Position numbers and translations under genes: made by a program. Below the pieces are notes generated by a model. That model did not search any database. It had not been told where the DNA came from and saw only the letters and a program-made list of their open reading frames with translations. DNA of 64,000 nt, taken from the NCBI RefSeq assembly GCF_036850765.1, contig NC_089493.1, positions 194,326,706 to 194,390,705 of the forward strand. Direction: 5' to 3'. This DNA comes from Saccopteryx bilineata (lineage: Eukaryota > Chordata > Mammalia > Chiroptera > Emballonuridae). Shown here one piece after another: positions 45,768 to 55,400 of this stretch. Numbering within the stretch: the stretch's first letter is position 1; the number at the start of each line of letters is the position of its first letter.

Positions 45768-46574
45768 CTTACTTCTTAAAGACACAAACTACAATGTCTG
45801 GGATTTGCTTTGAGATCACGTGGAAGAAAGAGCGAGTGGAGGAATAGATTAAACAAGATTAGCCAGGAGCTCTTAAAACCGGGGTGATAGATACATCAGG
45901 GTTTACTGTACTATTTCTCTACTTCTGTGTAGGTCTGAAGTGTCCATAATGCACTGTTAGGAAAAACAAGCCTCCTGCCCTGCGGCCAGTGTGGGCTGCT
46001 GGGACACGTCCAGCACTCTACACCAGGGCCCAGGACAGGCCCAGTGGGGGGAGGTGCAAACAAACTCTCAGGGTAATCGGTGGAGGCCATCGCTGGAGGT
46101 GACCCACGGAGCTTTGTGCTCCTGGTGTTTGTCTCTCCCTGCATCTCAAACAGGTTGTGCAGCCGGACTTGCAGGGAGGCTGAGGCAGAATGGAAGGCTA
46201 AAATGCTGTGTCTTCAGTGAGGAGCAGGGAGAATTTTATGACAGTCGGTAAGAGAAAGGTCAGAAAGGTTTCCCCAGGCCTGGACGGGCCCCACCTTGGC
46301 AAAGCTCCTTAAGTCCCACAGCGAAGGGCTGGGAACATCTCCGTGGTGACCAACGTGCACTGCCAAGGCCCAGGGACACGGGCTTTGGTGAAGCCTTGGG
46401 AGTGTGGTGGCCTTTGCCTTAAACTGGGAGTGGGGGTGGGGGTGGGGTGCTCCCCTAATAGCTGATCCTGAATGCTGGTCTGTCAGGTGGCACAGGATTT
46501 GGACTTCAGCCTATTTAAAGAAAATGAAGAAATATATCATGGTGGGCACATGATCATGAAGGCAAAATAAAGCA

Positions 46575-46700
46575 GGAGGCTCTGGAGGCCAGATATCAGG
46601 ATTCTGGTCCTGGTTCTGCTGTTTCCAAGCTCTGGGACCCTGGACAAGTCATTGCAGCTCCCAAGGTCCTTCTCTACAATGCAAGATGAGACCGACAGAA
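46575..46700 (+). repeat. MIR SINE fossil upstream of a minisatellite
   Basis: Sense MIR: 'tctggtcctggttctgctgt', then 'gggaccctggacaagtcatt' and 'ctacaatgcaagatgagacc'. The pyrimidine minisatellite starts about 70 bases later. Confidence 0.75.
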
Positions 46701-46769
46701 CCCACTTGATGGGCTTGCTGGGGGGAAGGAGAGGCGGGGTGTGCCGGTGCAGGACAGGCTTCCCACCTC

Positions 46770-47852
46770 CTCCCTCTCCCCATCTCACACCCCCATCTCC
46801 CCCCTCTCCCCATCTCACACCCCCACCTCCCCCCTCTCCCCATATCACACCCCCACCTCCCCCCTCTCCCCATCTCACACCCTCACCTCCTCCCTCTCCC
46901 CATCTCACACCCCACCTCCCCCCTCTCCCCATCTCACACGCTCACCTCCCCCCTCTCCCCATCTCACACCCTCACCTTCCCCCTCTCCCCATCTCACACC
47001 CCTACCTCCTCCCTCTCCCCATCTCACACCCCACCTCCCCCCTCTCCCCATCTCACACCCCACCTCCCCCCTCTCCCCATATCACAGCCCCACCTCCCCC
47101 CTCTCCCCATCTCACACCCTCACCTCCCCCCTCTCCCCATCTCACACCCCCACCTCTCCCCTCTCCCCTCTCCCCATCTCACACCCCCACCTCTCCCCTC
47201 TCCCCATCTCACACCCCACCTCCCCCCTCTCCCCATCTCACACCCCACCTCCCCCCTCTCCCCATCTCACACCCCCACCTCCCCCCTCTCCCCACCTCAC
47301 CCCCACCTCCCCCCTCTCCCCATCACACCCCCCCTCCCCCCTCCCCATCTCATACCCCCACCTCCTCACACCCCCACCTCCCCCCTCTCCCCATCTCATA
47401 CCCCCACCTCCTCACACCCCACCTCCCCCCTCCCCATCTCACACCCCCACCTCCTCACACCCCACCTCCCCCCTCCCCATCTCACACCCCCACCTCCTCA
47501 CACCCCACCTCCCCCCTCCCCATCTCATACCCCCACCTCCTCACACCCCACCTCCCCCCTCCCCATCTCACACCCCCACCTCCTCACACCCCACCTCCCC
47601 CCTCCCCATCTCACACCCCCACCTCCTCACACCCCACCTCCCCCCTCTCCCCATCTCATACCCCCACCTCCTCACACCCCCGTTTCCCCCCTCTCCCCAT
47701 CTCACACTACTAACTCCCCTCTCCCCATCTCACACCCCACCTCCTCACACCCCCACCTCCCCCCTTTCCCCATCTCACACCCTCACCTCCTCCCTCTTCC
47801 CATCTCACACCCCCACCTCCCCCCTCTCCCCATCTCACACCCCCACCTCCAT
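46770..47852. repeat. Pyrimidine-rich minisatellite, 29-30 bp unit
   Basis: Units read roughly 'ccccatctcacaccccca' plus 'cctcccccctct', repeated about 35 times with small length changes. From about 47,400 to 47,640 the unit changes to a 43-base form that adds a 'cctcctcacacccc' block, repeated about six times. The minus strand is purine-rich with G runs. Frames of 353 and 381 residues stay open, reflecting the lack of stop codons in the unit. Confidence 0.97.
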
Positions 47853-47861
47853 TAGGAAGAA

Positions 47862-47965
47862 GCCAGTTAAGTGGAACTGCAATTGATATGCAGTCAGCAG
47901 AGGCTAATTAAGAATTTATTTTTGCTCCTTGATTAATTGACAGTTTAAAGTTTGGTTTCTCATTT
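47862..47965. promoter_or_regulatory. TAATT-rich unique segment, possible conserved element
   Basis: Between the minisatellite and GC-rich DNA there is an AT-rich, non-repetitive stretch with 'gaggctaattaagaattta', 'ccttgattaattgacagttt' and 'gcaattgatatgcagtc'. The TAATTA cores and a TTGACAG (TALE homeodomain-type) motif are typical of developmental enhancers. Function is inferred only. Confidence 0.3.
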
Positions 47966-48429
47966 TCTTGGTTGGCTACACATTGTCCCCTGGAGTCTGG
48001 CACATGGTAAGGAGGCTCCTGGTAAACCCACAGACAGGAAACCAGAATAGGTCATCTCGATGCTGACAGCATAGCTCAGGGTCTCCTTGCCCCCCCAGCC
48101 CCAGCCCTGCAGAAAGGATGAGACTTATACACCGACAGCTCTCCATTTCCTCCAAACGCACCCTCCTCTGGTCTGTTCCATCTCCGAGACAGAGCCCCAC
48201 CCCCCTGGAATCGTCCCTGATGGTCTCGCTCCTCACAGCTCCATCCCGTCCACACCCAGGACTGCGGCTTCCTCTCACCCTCTCCACCTGCCCACTTCTC
48301 CCCCACGCCCCCTCCCAGCTCACAGGGCCATCTCCTATTAACTAGGGCTTCCTCTTCGGTCGACCTGCTTCCCTTTGCCCCCTCCTCTTCCCTCCACATG
48401 AAAGTCTGAGTGTTTCTAAATATAAACCA

Positions 48430-48860
48430 GAATGTTTAAAATATTAATCAAAACCCGCCAAAGGGTTTATGCTAAGTTTAGAATAGAACTTCACTCCCCT
48501 TCGTGGCTGCCAGCACGTCCGCCCCGCCCACCACATCTCTCGGGTCACTGTCCCCGTGCCCCTCAATCAGCTCCGGCCCCTCCGGCCTCTCACTGTCCCT
48601 TGAACACACACGCCTGGCTCGGTCCTGCTTCCAAGGCCTCTGTAGCTTCCCACAGCTGCCTCCTCCTCATTCCTCAGGTGTCAGCTCCAATGTCACCTCT
48701 TCTCTCCCAGGCCACCTCACCTAAAGCAGTCCTCACCCCCCCCCAACTCACTGTTGTGTAAATGAGCCACAGATGGCCCCAGCGTGGGGTCCCTAGGTCA
48801 CTCCTTCACAGCAGGCTGAGACCTGTGAGCACCAAGCCAGGCAGCACCCAACTCCCTTCG
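48430..48860 (+). repeat. L2 LINE 3' end fossil
   Basis: The order of matches fits sense L2: 'cttcgtggctgccagcac', 'cctcaggtgtcagctccaat', 'gtcacctcttctctcccagg' and 'gctgagacctgtgagcacca'. Confidence 0.6.
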
Positions 48861-48904
48861 TGTTAAAACAGCCCAACGCCTCCTCCCCTGATGGGCACCC
48901 AGCT

Positions 48905-49660
48905 CCCCTGATGGGCTGTTGAAAGTAACGCTGCAATACACGTAGGGGTGCATCTATTCTTCCAAATTAGTGTTTGACGTGTCTTCGGATAGATTCCCAG
49001 AAGTGAAATTGCTGGGTCATAAGACAGTTACTTTAAAAAAAAAAATAGAGAGAAGGGAGAAAGGGAGGGGAGGGAAGAGGAACGGAGAGAGAGAAACATC
49101 AACTCGCTGTTCTACTTCCTTGTGCAGCCACTGACTGCTTCTCATATGTCCCCTGACTGGAGCTTGAACCAGTGACCTCAGGATGACCTCAGGGTTGAGG
49201 CAGCAGCCTCCACGCCCCCAGACAATGCTCTAGCCACCGCACCGCCAACCAGGGCGGCAGTTCCAGTTTTAATTTTTGGAGGTAACTCCATACGACTTTC
49301 CACAGTGGCTGCCCCAGTCTGCAATAATGGTGCACAAGGGCTCCCTTTTCTCCACATCCTCGCCAGCACTTGTTTGTTGATTTATTGATGAATGCCATTT
49401 CTACCAGGTGCGAGGAGATCTCACTGTGGTTTTAATGTGTATTTCTCAAATGATTAGTGACATTTAGTGTCTTTTCATATGTCTATTGGCCGTCTGTATG
49501 TACTCTTTAGAAAAGTGTCTATTCGGTTCCATTGCCCATTTTTAAATTAGATTGGAGTTGTGGGGTTTTTTTGGTGTTGAGAATTAGTCACCTGAAACCT
49601 CTATAATTATGTTAACGAGCATCCCCCCAATAAATTTTAATTAAAAAAAATTAAGTAAAA
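48905..49660 (-). mobile_element. L1 LINE 3' region, minus strand, split by a SINE
   Basis: Antisense L1 landmarks: 'gaagtgaaattgctgggtca' before the inserted SINE, then 'tccacagtggctgccccag', 'ttttctccacatcctcgcca' and 'tctattggccgtctgtatgt' after it. The copy is old and non-coding. Confidence 0.85.
49031..49258 (-). mobile_element. tRNA-derived SINE nested in L1, minus strand
   Basis: An A-rich/GA-rich tract on the left ('gagagagaaacatcaactcg') and a degenerate tRNA head on the right ('gcaccgccaaccagggc'), with a mutated B box near 'gcttgaaccagtgacc'. It interrupts the L1 sequence. No clean target duplication remains. Confidence 0.75.
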
Positions 49661-50495
49661 AAGAAAATAGCCCAAGCAAATGGATTTTCAGTCGTGTAGA
49701 GCCTGCTGCTTTGCATACTCCACAAAACTACTCCCAACCTCCACTGGCCACTGACACAACAGAGCTGCGGTTCTAAGACCCAAGCTTCTGCTGCTCCTCA
49801 GAGCTCCCTGACCCTGAGGCTCCCTGCTGTGCTGCTGGGTGACACCCCCTGGACATCTAAAACTCATCTCTGGTACCCTCGACCCCGGGTGTCCCCTTCT
49901 GGATGTGGCTACCTGGCCATGAGCCATGAGACAGACTCCTGCTCTGAGGGGCGTCTCCCACGCAGCCCTGTTTGAGCACCGCCCAGTAAAGCTTGTCGTG
50001 TGCCACCACTTCTCATGGCCGTCTGTCTCTCCCTGATGGACCCTAACTCCCTTGAACCCCAATTCTCCCATCCACAACCCTGTTTCACTTTCGTCAAAAG
50101 ACTTATCGCTCTCTGCAGCCGCCCGGCCGCTCTGCTTGCTGGCTCTTGGGCTCTCTCCATCATCAGAACACAGAATCCATGAAGCCAGTCAATAAGTCCA
50201 TGAAAAGAATGTTTGCCCTCACTGGTAATTAAGAATATCGCAGAATAAAACAATGAGGTGTGATTTATTTTTTTACTCAAATTGGCAAAATTTTAGAAGT
50301 TTGACAGCAGTATGTATATACGTTGCAAGAGTTTGGCGGGAAAGGGGTACACTCAGGCCAGCCTGCCGGTAAGAGTGTAAATTGTCACGGCATCTCGGAG
50401 GGCAAGTCAAAATGTAAAACACACACTTTTTTGTGACCAAACAGTTCCACTTCTCAGGATCTGCCCTCATGTCTGTACAAGGAGGAACGTTAACA
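49661..50495. other. Unique DNA, no gene seen
   Basis: About 50200-50500 looks like further old L1 3' sequence ('agtttgacagcagtatgtat', 'ccaaacagttccacttctca'). The left part is not recognised. Confidence 0.4.
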
Positions 50496-50502
50496 GATCA
50501 AT

Positions 50503-50700
50503 CGCCTGACCCGTGGGGGCGCAGTGGATAAAGCGTCAGCCTGGAATGTTGAGACTGCCAGTTTGAAACCCCGGGCTTGCCTGGTCAAGGCACATACAGG
50601 AGTTGATGCTTCCTGCTCCTCCCCCACTTCTCTCTCTCTCTTTCTCTCTCTCTCTTTACCCTCTCTAAAATGAATAAATTTTTTAAAAATCTAAAAAAGA
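50503..50700 (+). mobile_element. Short tRNA-derived SINE, family B-related
   Basis: The head is 'cctgacccgtgggggcgcag' with a degraded B box 'gtttgaaaccc'. A short body with 'ggtcaaggcacatacagg' and a CT-rich tract ends in an A-rich tail. Only a short 'atcaat' is shared by both flanks, so it is fairly old. Confidence 0.8.
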
Positions 50701-50804
50701 AAAAGAAATCAATGAAAGAGGACTCGAACTTCTCGGAAGACAGGGTTAATGTACTTTTCTCCATGCCTCCTGCTAAGTGCACAGATGTTACTGCCTACAG
50801 AGAA

Positions 50805-51115
50805 AATGCAATTTTGTTTTACCTTTTTGTATATATTTTTTATCTTTCCATCGCAGTTGACATTCGATACAATATTAGTTTCAGGTGGACAGCGTAGTGG
50901 CTAGACACTCACAAAGCTTACAGAGTGACCCTCCTGATAAGTCTACTGCCCCCTGGCACCACACACACTTCCTACAATATTATTGACTATATTCCCTGTG
51001 CTGTACTGTGCAACCCCATGACTATTCTGTAATCACCAATATGTACTTCTTAGTCTCTTCCCCTTTCTCACCCAGCCCCCCAGCCCCCCTCCTATCTGAC
51101 AACCACCAGTTTGAT
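50805..51115 (-). mobile_element. L1 LINE 3' UTR fragment, minus strand
   Basis: The antisense of an L1 3' UTR: 'gatacaatattagtttcagg', 'ctacaatattattgactata' and 'gtacttcttagtctcttccc'. It ends near a C-rich 'cccagccccccagcccccc' tract. The orientation is opposite to the L1 body that follows. Confidence 0.8.
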
Positions 51116-51129
51116 GATTTTAATGACAG

Positions 51130-53367
51130 CCGATCAGTAATCAGAAACTGTGAGTGCCAGGCAAGAGGTGACACAGCAGTTTTCAAGTGCTGAAAGAGGA
51201 CTGTACACATTGAAAATGTCCTCCCAGAATGAACAGGAAATCGGCCTTCTCAGGGGAAGGAAAACGAAGAGAAATGGCCACCAGCAAAGGTACCCTGAAA
51301 GAATGGCTGAAGACGGTTCTTCAAACAGACAGGACGGGCAATCTTACAACATCAGAAAGGAAGAATGAGATAGGCAAAAATACAAATAACTAAAATACAG
51401 TTTCCTTCTCCTCTCGAGTTTTCTAAATTAAGTAGGAATGCTGATGGCAGTATCAGATAAAGTGACTTCGGAACAATAAAAATTGCCAGAGACGGAGAAA
51501 ACACTGTATCATGATAAAAAGAGTCCACCAAGAAGACAGCAATTTTAAATGTTTTCTGCACAAAAAAAAATAATAAAGAAAAGAAAAAAAAAAACCCACC
51601 ACACAACTGCAGAATATATGATTCAAAACCCGATAGAACTGAAGGGAGAAAAAGACAAATCTGCAATTACATTTGGAGGCCTTAACACACCCTCTCAATA
51701 ACTGATAAGCACTGGACAGCAAGAGATATTAAAGCAAGGATATTAAAGCGCACCCCACCGAGAAACAAGATCTAATCAACATTTATAGAACACTCCGCTC
51801 GGGGTATTCAGGAGAAGACACACTCCACTGCCCACAGGACACGTGCGAAGGCAGACCACATCCTGGGCCATTAAAAAGAAAGATGCAACAGGTTTTAAAC
51901 CACTGGAAGCACACCGGTGTGTTCTCTCTCTCTCTCTAAACACAATGGAGTAAAACTAGAAATCAACAATAAAAAAAAATAACAGAGAAACCTCCAAACA
52001 CTTGGAAACTAAGCAACCCACTTTTATATAACTTGTAGGCCAAAGAAGTTATCTCGAGGGGTGTCCAAAAACCCGTTGACTGAGCCCAGTGAAAATGAAA
52101 GTAGAGTACGCCAGCATTTGGAACACAACTAACGCGGTGCTGAGAGAGAAGTTCATAGTGCTACATGCAAACATCAGGAGAAAAGAAGAGTCTCGGGTCA
52201 ATAGCTGAAGCACCCACCTCAAGAACTTAGAGCATGAAGAGCAAAGCAAACCCAAAGCAAAGGAAGAAAAGATAAAGGATAGATGTGTGGGGAGATAGTA
52301 ATAAAACTAAAAACAGTGAAACAAATAAAAAACTCATGAAACAAAGATGAGGTTCCCTGAAAAGATCAATAAAATTGACAAGCCTCTAGTAAAACTAACA
52401 AAGGAAAAGTGAGAGAAGAAAGACACAAACAACCAGTATCAGGAATAAAAGTAGAGCTACCACTACAGACCCTGCAGACATCAAAAGGACAGAAAGAGAA
52501 TAAATACTACAGTAACTACACACATAAATTTCACAACGTAGAGAAAATGAATCAAGTCCCTGAAAAGCACAAACTACCCCTAACTTATCAAATGTAAAGT
52601 AGGTCATTTGAATATATATCCTTAAAACTATTAAAGACATTTAACTCACATATTGAAACTTCCCCAAAAGAAATCTCCAGGCCCAGATGGCTTCACTAGA
52701 GAATTCTACCAAATGTTTATAAAAGAATTAACACCTATTTCACACAATCTCTTCCAGAATGTAGAAAAGAAATAAAGACTTCTTAATTCATTTTATGAAG
52801 CTAGTACTTACCCTGCTACCAAAATCAGATACGTAAAAGCAACAAACACCAAAAAAACAACCAACAACAACAAAAAAACGAAAATGAAAACACTGCACGC
52901 TAACATCCCTCATGAAGATAGACACAAAAATCATTAACAGTATATTGGCACAGAGAATCTTCAATATATGAAAATTATTATTATATTATCTACCATGACT
53001 AAATAGTGGTTCTACCCACCATATTAACCAACTAAAGAAGATAAACTACATGATATAGCAATTAATAGAAAAAAAGGTATTTGACAAAATTCAACATGCA
53101 TTCATGATCAGCACTCCCAGAAAAATAAAAATGGGGGAACTCCCTCAACTTCGTAAAACTATCAGCATAAAATCTATAGCTAACAATATCCTTAATGGTG
53201 AAAGTCCACTGCACGTTTCCCTCCTAAGATCAGGAACAAGACAAGAATGTTTGTCCTCTTCACTCCTTTATTCAACATAATTCTGGAAGTTCTAGCTAGT
53301 GCAATAAGTCAAGGAAAAGAAATACAGGTATACAAACCAGAAAGGAATAAATAAAACTGACAGTGTT
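51130..53367 (+). pseudogene. Broken L1 ORF2 (endonuclease to reverse transcriptase), LINE
   Basis: In a functional L1, ORF2 encodes an endonuclease and a reverse transcriptase that copy the element into DNA. Here the sense-strand nucleotide order follows L1 ORF2: a region encoding the endonuclease end ('gaccacatcctgggccat' at about 51856), the linker, and the reverse transcriptase start ('ccaggcccagatggcttcac' at about 52678). A further block lies near 53230 ('aagatcaggaacaagacaag'). Many stops and frameshifts break it, and the longest open piece is under 100 residues. Where the reverse-transcriptase FADD catalytic motif should be (just past the inserted SINE, about 53805-53820), the sequence reads Phe-Ile-Tyr-Asp instead. 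It is dead. Confidence 0.9.
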
Positions 53368-53805
53368 GCCTGACCAGGCAGTAGTGCAGTGGATAGAGCG
53401 TCAGACTGGGATACAGAAGACCCAGGTTCAAAACCCTGAGGTCACCAATTTGAGTGAGAGCTCATTGGTTTGAGCGCAGGCTCACCCGCTTGAGCGTGGG
53501 CTTACCAGCTTGAGTGTGGGGTTGCTGGCTTGAGTGTGGAATCATAGATATGACCTCGTGGTTGCTGCCTTGAGCCTAAAGGTCACTGGCTTGAAGCCCA
53601 AGGTCGCTGGCTTGAGTCCAAGGTGGCTGGCTTGGCTGAAGCCCCTGGGTTTAAGGCACATATGAAAAAGCAATCAATGAACAACTAAGGTGCCATAATG
53701 AAGAATTGATGTTTCTCATCTCTCTCCCTTCCTGTCTTTCTGTCCTTATCTGTCTCTCCCCTCTCTCTCTCTCTCTTGCTTAAAAAAAAAAAAAAAGACA
53801 GTGTT
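53359..53805 (+). mobile_element. Family B SINE nested inside L1 ORF2, 9-bp target duplication
   Basis: The element is 53368-53796. The head is 'gcctgaccaggcagtagtgc' with B box-like 'ggttcaaaacc'. The body is expanded by repeated 'cttgagtgtgggcttacc'-like blocks, making it longer (about 430 bases) than other family B copies. The flanks 'gacagtgtt' at 53359-53367 and 53797-53805 match, and the L1 sequence resumes after them. Confidence 0.92.
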
Positions 53806-53820
53806 TATATATGACATGAT

Positions 53821-53904
53821 TGTATATATAGAAAATTTCAAGAAATGTACAAAACAAAAAAAAGTTAGACCTAATAAGCAAGTTCAACATGTAGGACAGT
53901 GGGG
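53821..53904 (+). repeat. 84-bp exact direct repeat, copy 1
   Basis: It starts 'tgtatatatagaaaatttca' and ends 'gtaggacagtgggg'. This copy lies in the natural continuation of L1 ORF2 just after the nested SINE, so it is likely the original copy. It is identical over all 84 bases to 54294-54377. Confidence 0.95.
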
Positions 53905-54293
53905 ATAGAATGTTCTCATCTCACTGTCCAGGTCAGCATCCTGGTGTTGATGGTGCACTATAATGTCACAAGACGTCACCACTGAGGAAACTGCATAAAG
54001 GGTACAGGGACTCTTTCTGTATTGGTCTTTACAAGTACATGCGAATCTATGATTGTGTCAAAATAAATGGATTCATTAAAAAATAATATAATTTCTTGTA
54101 GCACTGCTTGTATTCAGGGGAAGAATCGAAACAGCCTAAATGTTAAGTAGGGAAATTGTTGATTATAATGTCAGTTCCATAAAATAGAATATTGTGCAGC
54201 ACCAAAAGAAAGCAAGTACCTCTGACCTGAAAAACCACTTTGCAGGACTCTTTGTACAGCATGGCAGCATTTTTTTATTAAAATACATGCGCG

Positions 54294-54377
54294 TGTATAT
54301 ATAGAAAATTTCAAGAAATGTACAAAACAAAAAAAAGTTAGACCTAATAAGCAAGTTCAACATGTAGGACAGTGGGG
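54294..54377 (+). repeat. 84-bp exact direct repeat, copy 2
   Basis: The second copy, offset by 473 bases, is embedded in sequence that does not continue L1 ORF2. Its last 47 bases form the left part of the hairpin described next. Confidence 0.95.
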
Positions 54378-54422
54378 CGGCTGTCCTACATGTTGAACTT
54401 GCTTATTAGGTCTAACTTTTTT
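54331..54422. repeat. Perfect 42-bp inverted repeat with 8-bp spacer
   Basis: The left arm 54331-54372 ('aaaaaagttagacctaataa' at its start) and right arm 54381-54422 ('ctgtcctacatgttgaactt' at its start) are exact complements. The spacer is 'tggggcgg'. The 8-mer 'gggcggct' occurs at 54375-54382 and again at 54438-54445, so the inverted segment is bounded by a short direct repeat. As RNA or single-stranded DNA this would form a 42-base-pair hairpin. Confidence 0.95.
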
Positions 54423-54445
54423 AGACACACACACACAGGGCGGCT

Positions 54446-55165
54446 CCTATGCAGATGCCCACACCCTGTCTCTCGGTGGCGGTGATATCACCGTGAGCAG
54501 GTTAGCAATAGATTCTTGGGGGGCTAAGGAATCTTACCCCATTTGTGTACATAAAGCACAGATATACAGAGTACATAAGCAGATCAACAATAAATCTATA
54601 GTATTAAAATACTTCACCTGGGAGAGGGTCGTTGGAGGGGAATGTCTACAAAGATTCTAGGAGAGTGGTAGTGAAAAAAAGCGTTAAGAACTCCTGGCCT
54701 AGACCAGAATTCCTCACTGCTGACACTGTGAGCTGGATGATTCTTCATTGTGGGGGGTGAATCTGTGCCTTGCGGGATGTTTGCGGATCCTTGGTCTCTA
54801 CCCGGGAGATGCCAGTAGCACCAATGCCCAGCTGCGACAATCAGAAATGTCTCCAGAGATTGCCAAATGTCCCTGGAAGGCACAATCAACCCCAGCTGAG
54901 ACTCACTACACAAAGGATTGGAGGCCACACACCCAACCCCAGGTGTGGGGCAGGCTGTGCAGCAGGAGTGATGGACCCAGAGTGCTTCCATTTTTAATAA
55001 GGAGGATATATTGTGTCCTCACTCGTGTCATTTAAAATTAATTTTTCAGAAATTGCTCTAGCTGGGAAATGTGGTCCTGGGAGCGGGAAGAAACCCGGCG
55101 GACTCCTGAGCTGTGGGTCTGATCCCAGCCTTCCCCTGCTTGCTCTAGGACCACCACCAGCACCA
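54446..55165. other. Unique DNA, no gene seen
   Basis: The boundary from the AT-rich L1 island back to GC-rich DNA. A segment at about 54,720-54,930 resembles a dispersed old repeat ('atctgtgccttgcgggatgt', 'gcaccaatgcccagctgcga'), but I cannot name it. No exon is recognised. Confidence 0.4.
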
Positions 55166-55169
55166 CCCC

Positions 55170-55400
55170 CAACTCAGCGACCCTCTGTTTTCCCATCCTC
55201 TACGCACACACCCTCATGCTGCCACTCTGCACCATCCCTCCACCTCCACGCTTCACGCCACACCTCTGGGTTCGTGTAGCTCTTGGTCATGCATGCTGCC
55301 TGCATCTCCTCTGCCTGGAAAACGTATGCCTCTCTGGACTCTGATGTCTCATCCTCCGGGAAGTCCTCACCACCTCCCGCCAGTATTTCCAGGGTCCTCC
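55170..55400 (+). repeat. L2 LINE 3' end fossil
   Basis: Sense L2: 'catgctgcctgcatctcctc', 'tgcctggaaaacgtatgcct' and 'gatgtctcatcctccgggaa'. It is probably followed by the L2 tail at about 55915-55960 ('ataagctccttgagcacaag') after unrelated sequence. Confidence 0.55.

Noticed and set aside
46652..47886. 353- and 381-residue proline/serine frames
   Set aside because: Low-complexity translation of the 29-30-bp minisatellite.
51680..53367. Active L1 reverse transcriptase gene
   Set aside because: Many stops and frameshifts, a nested SINE and an altered catalytic motif; it is clearly inactive.
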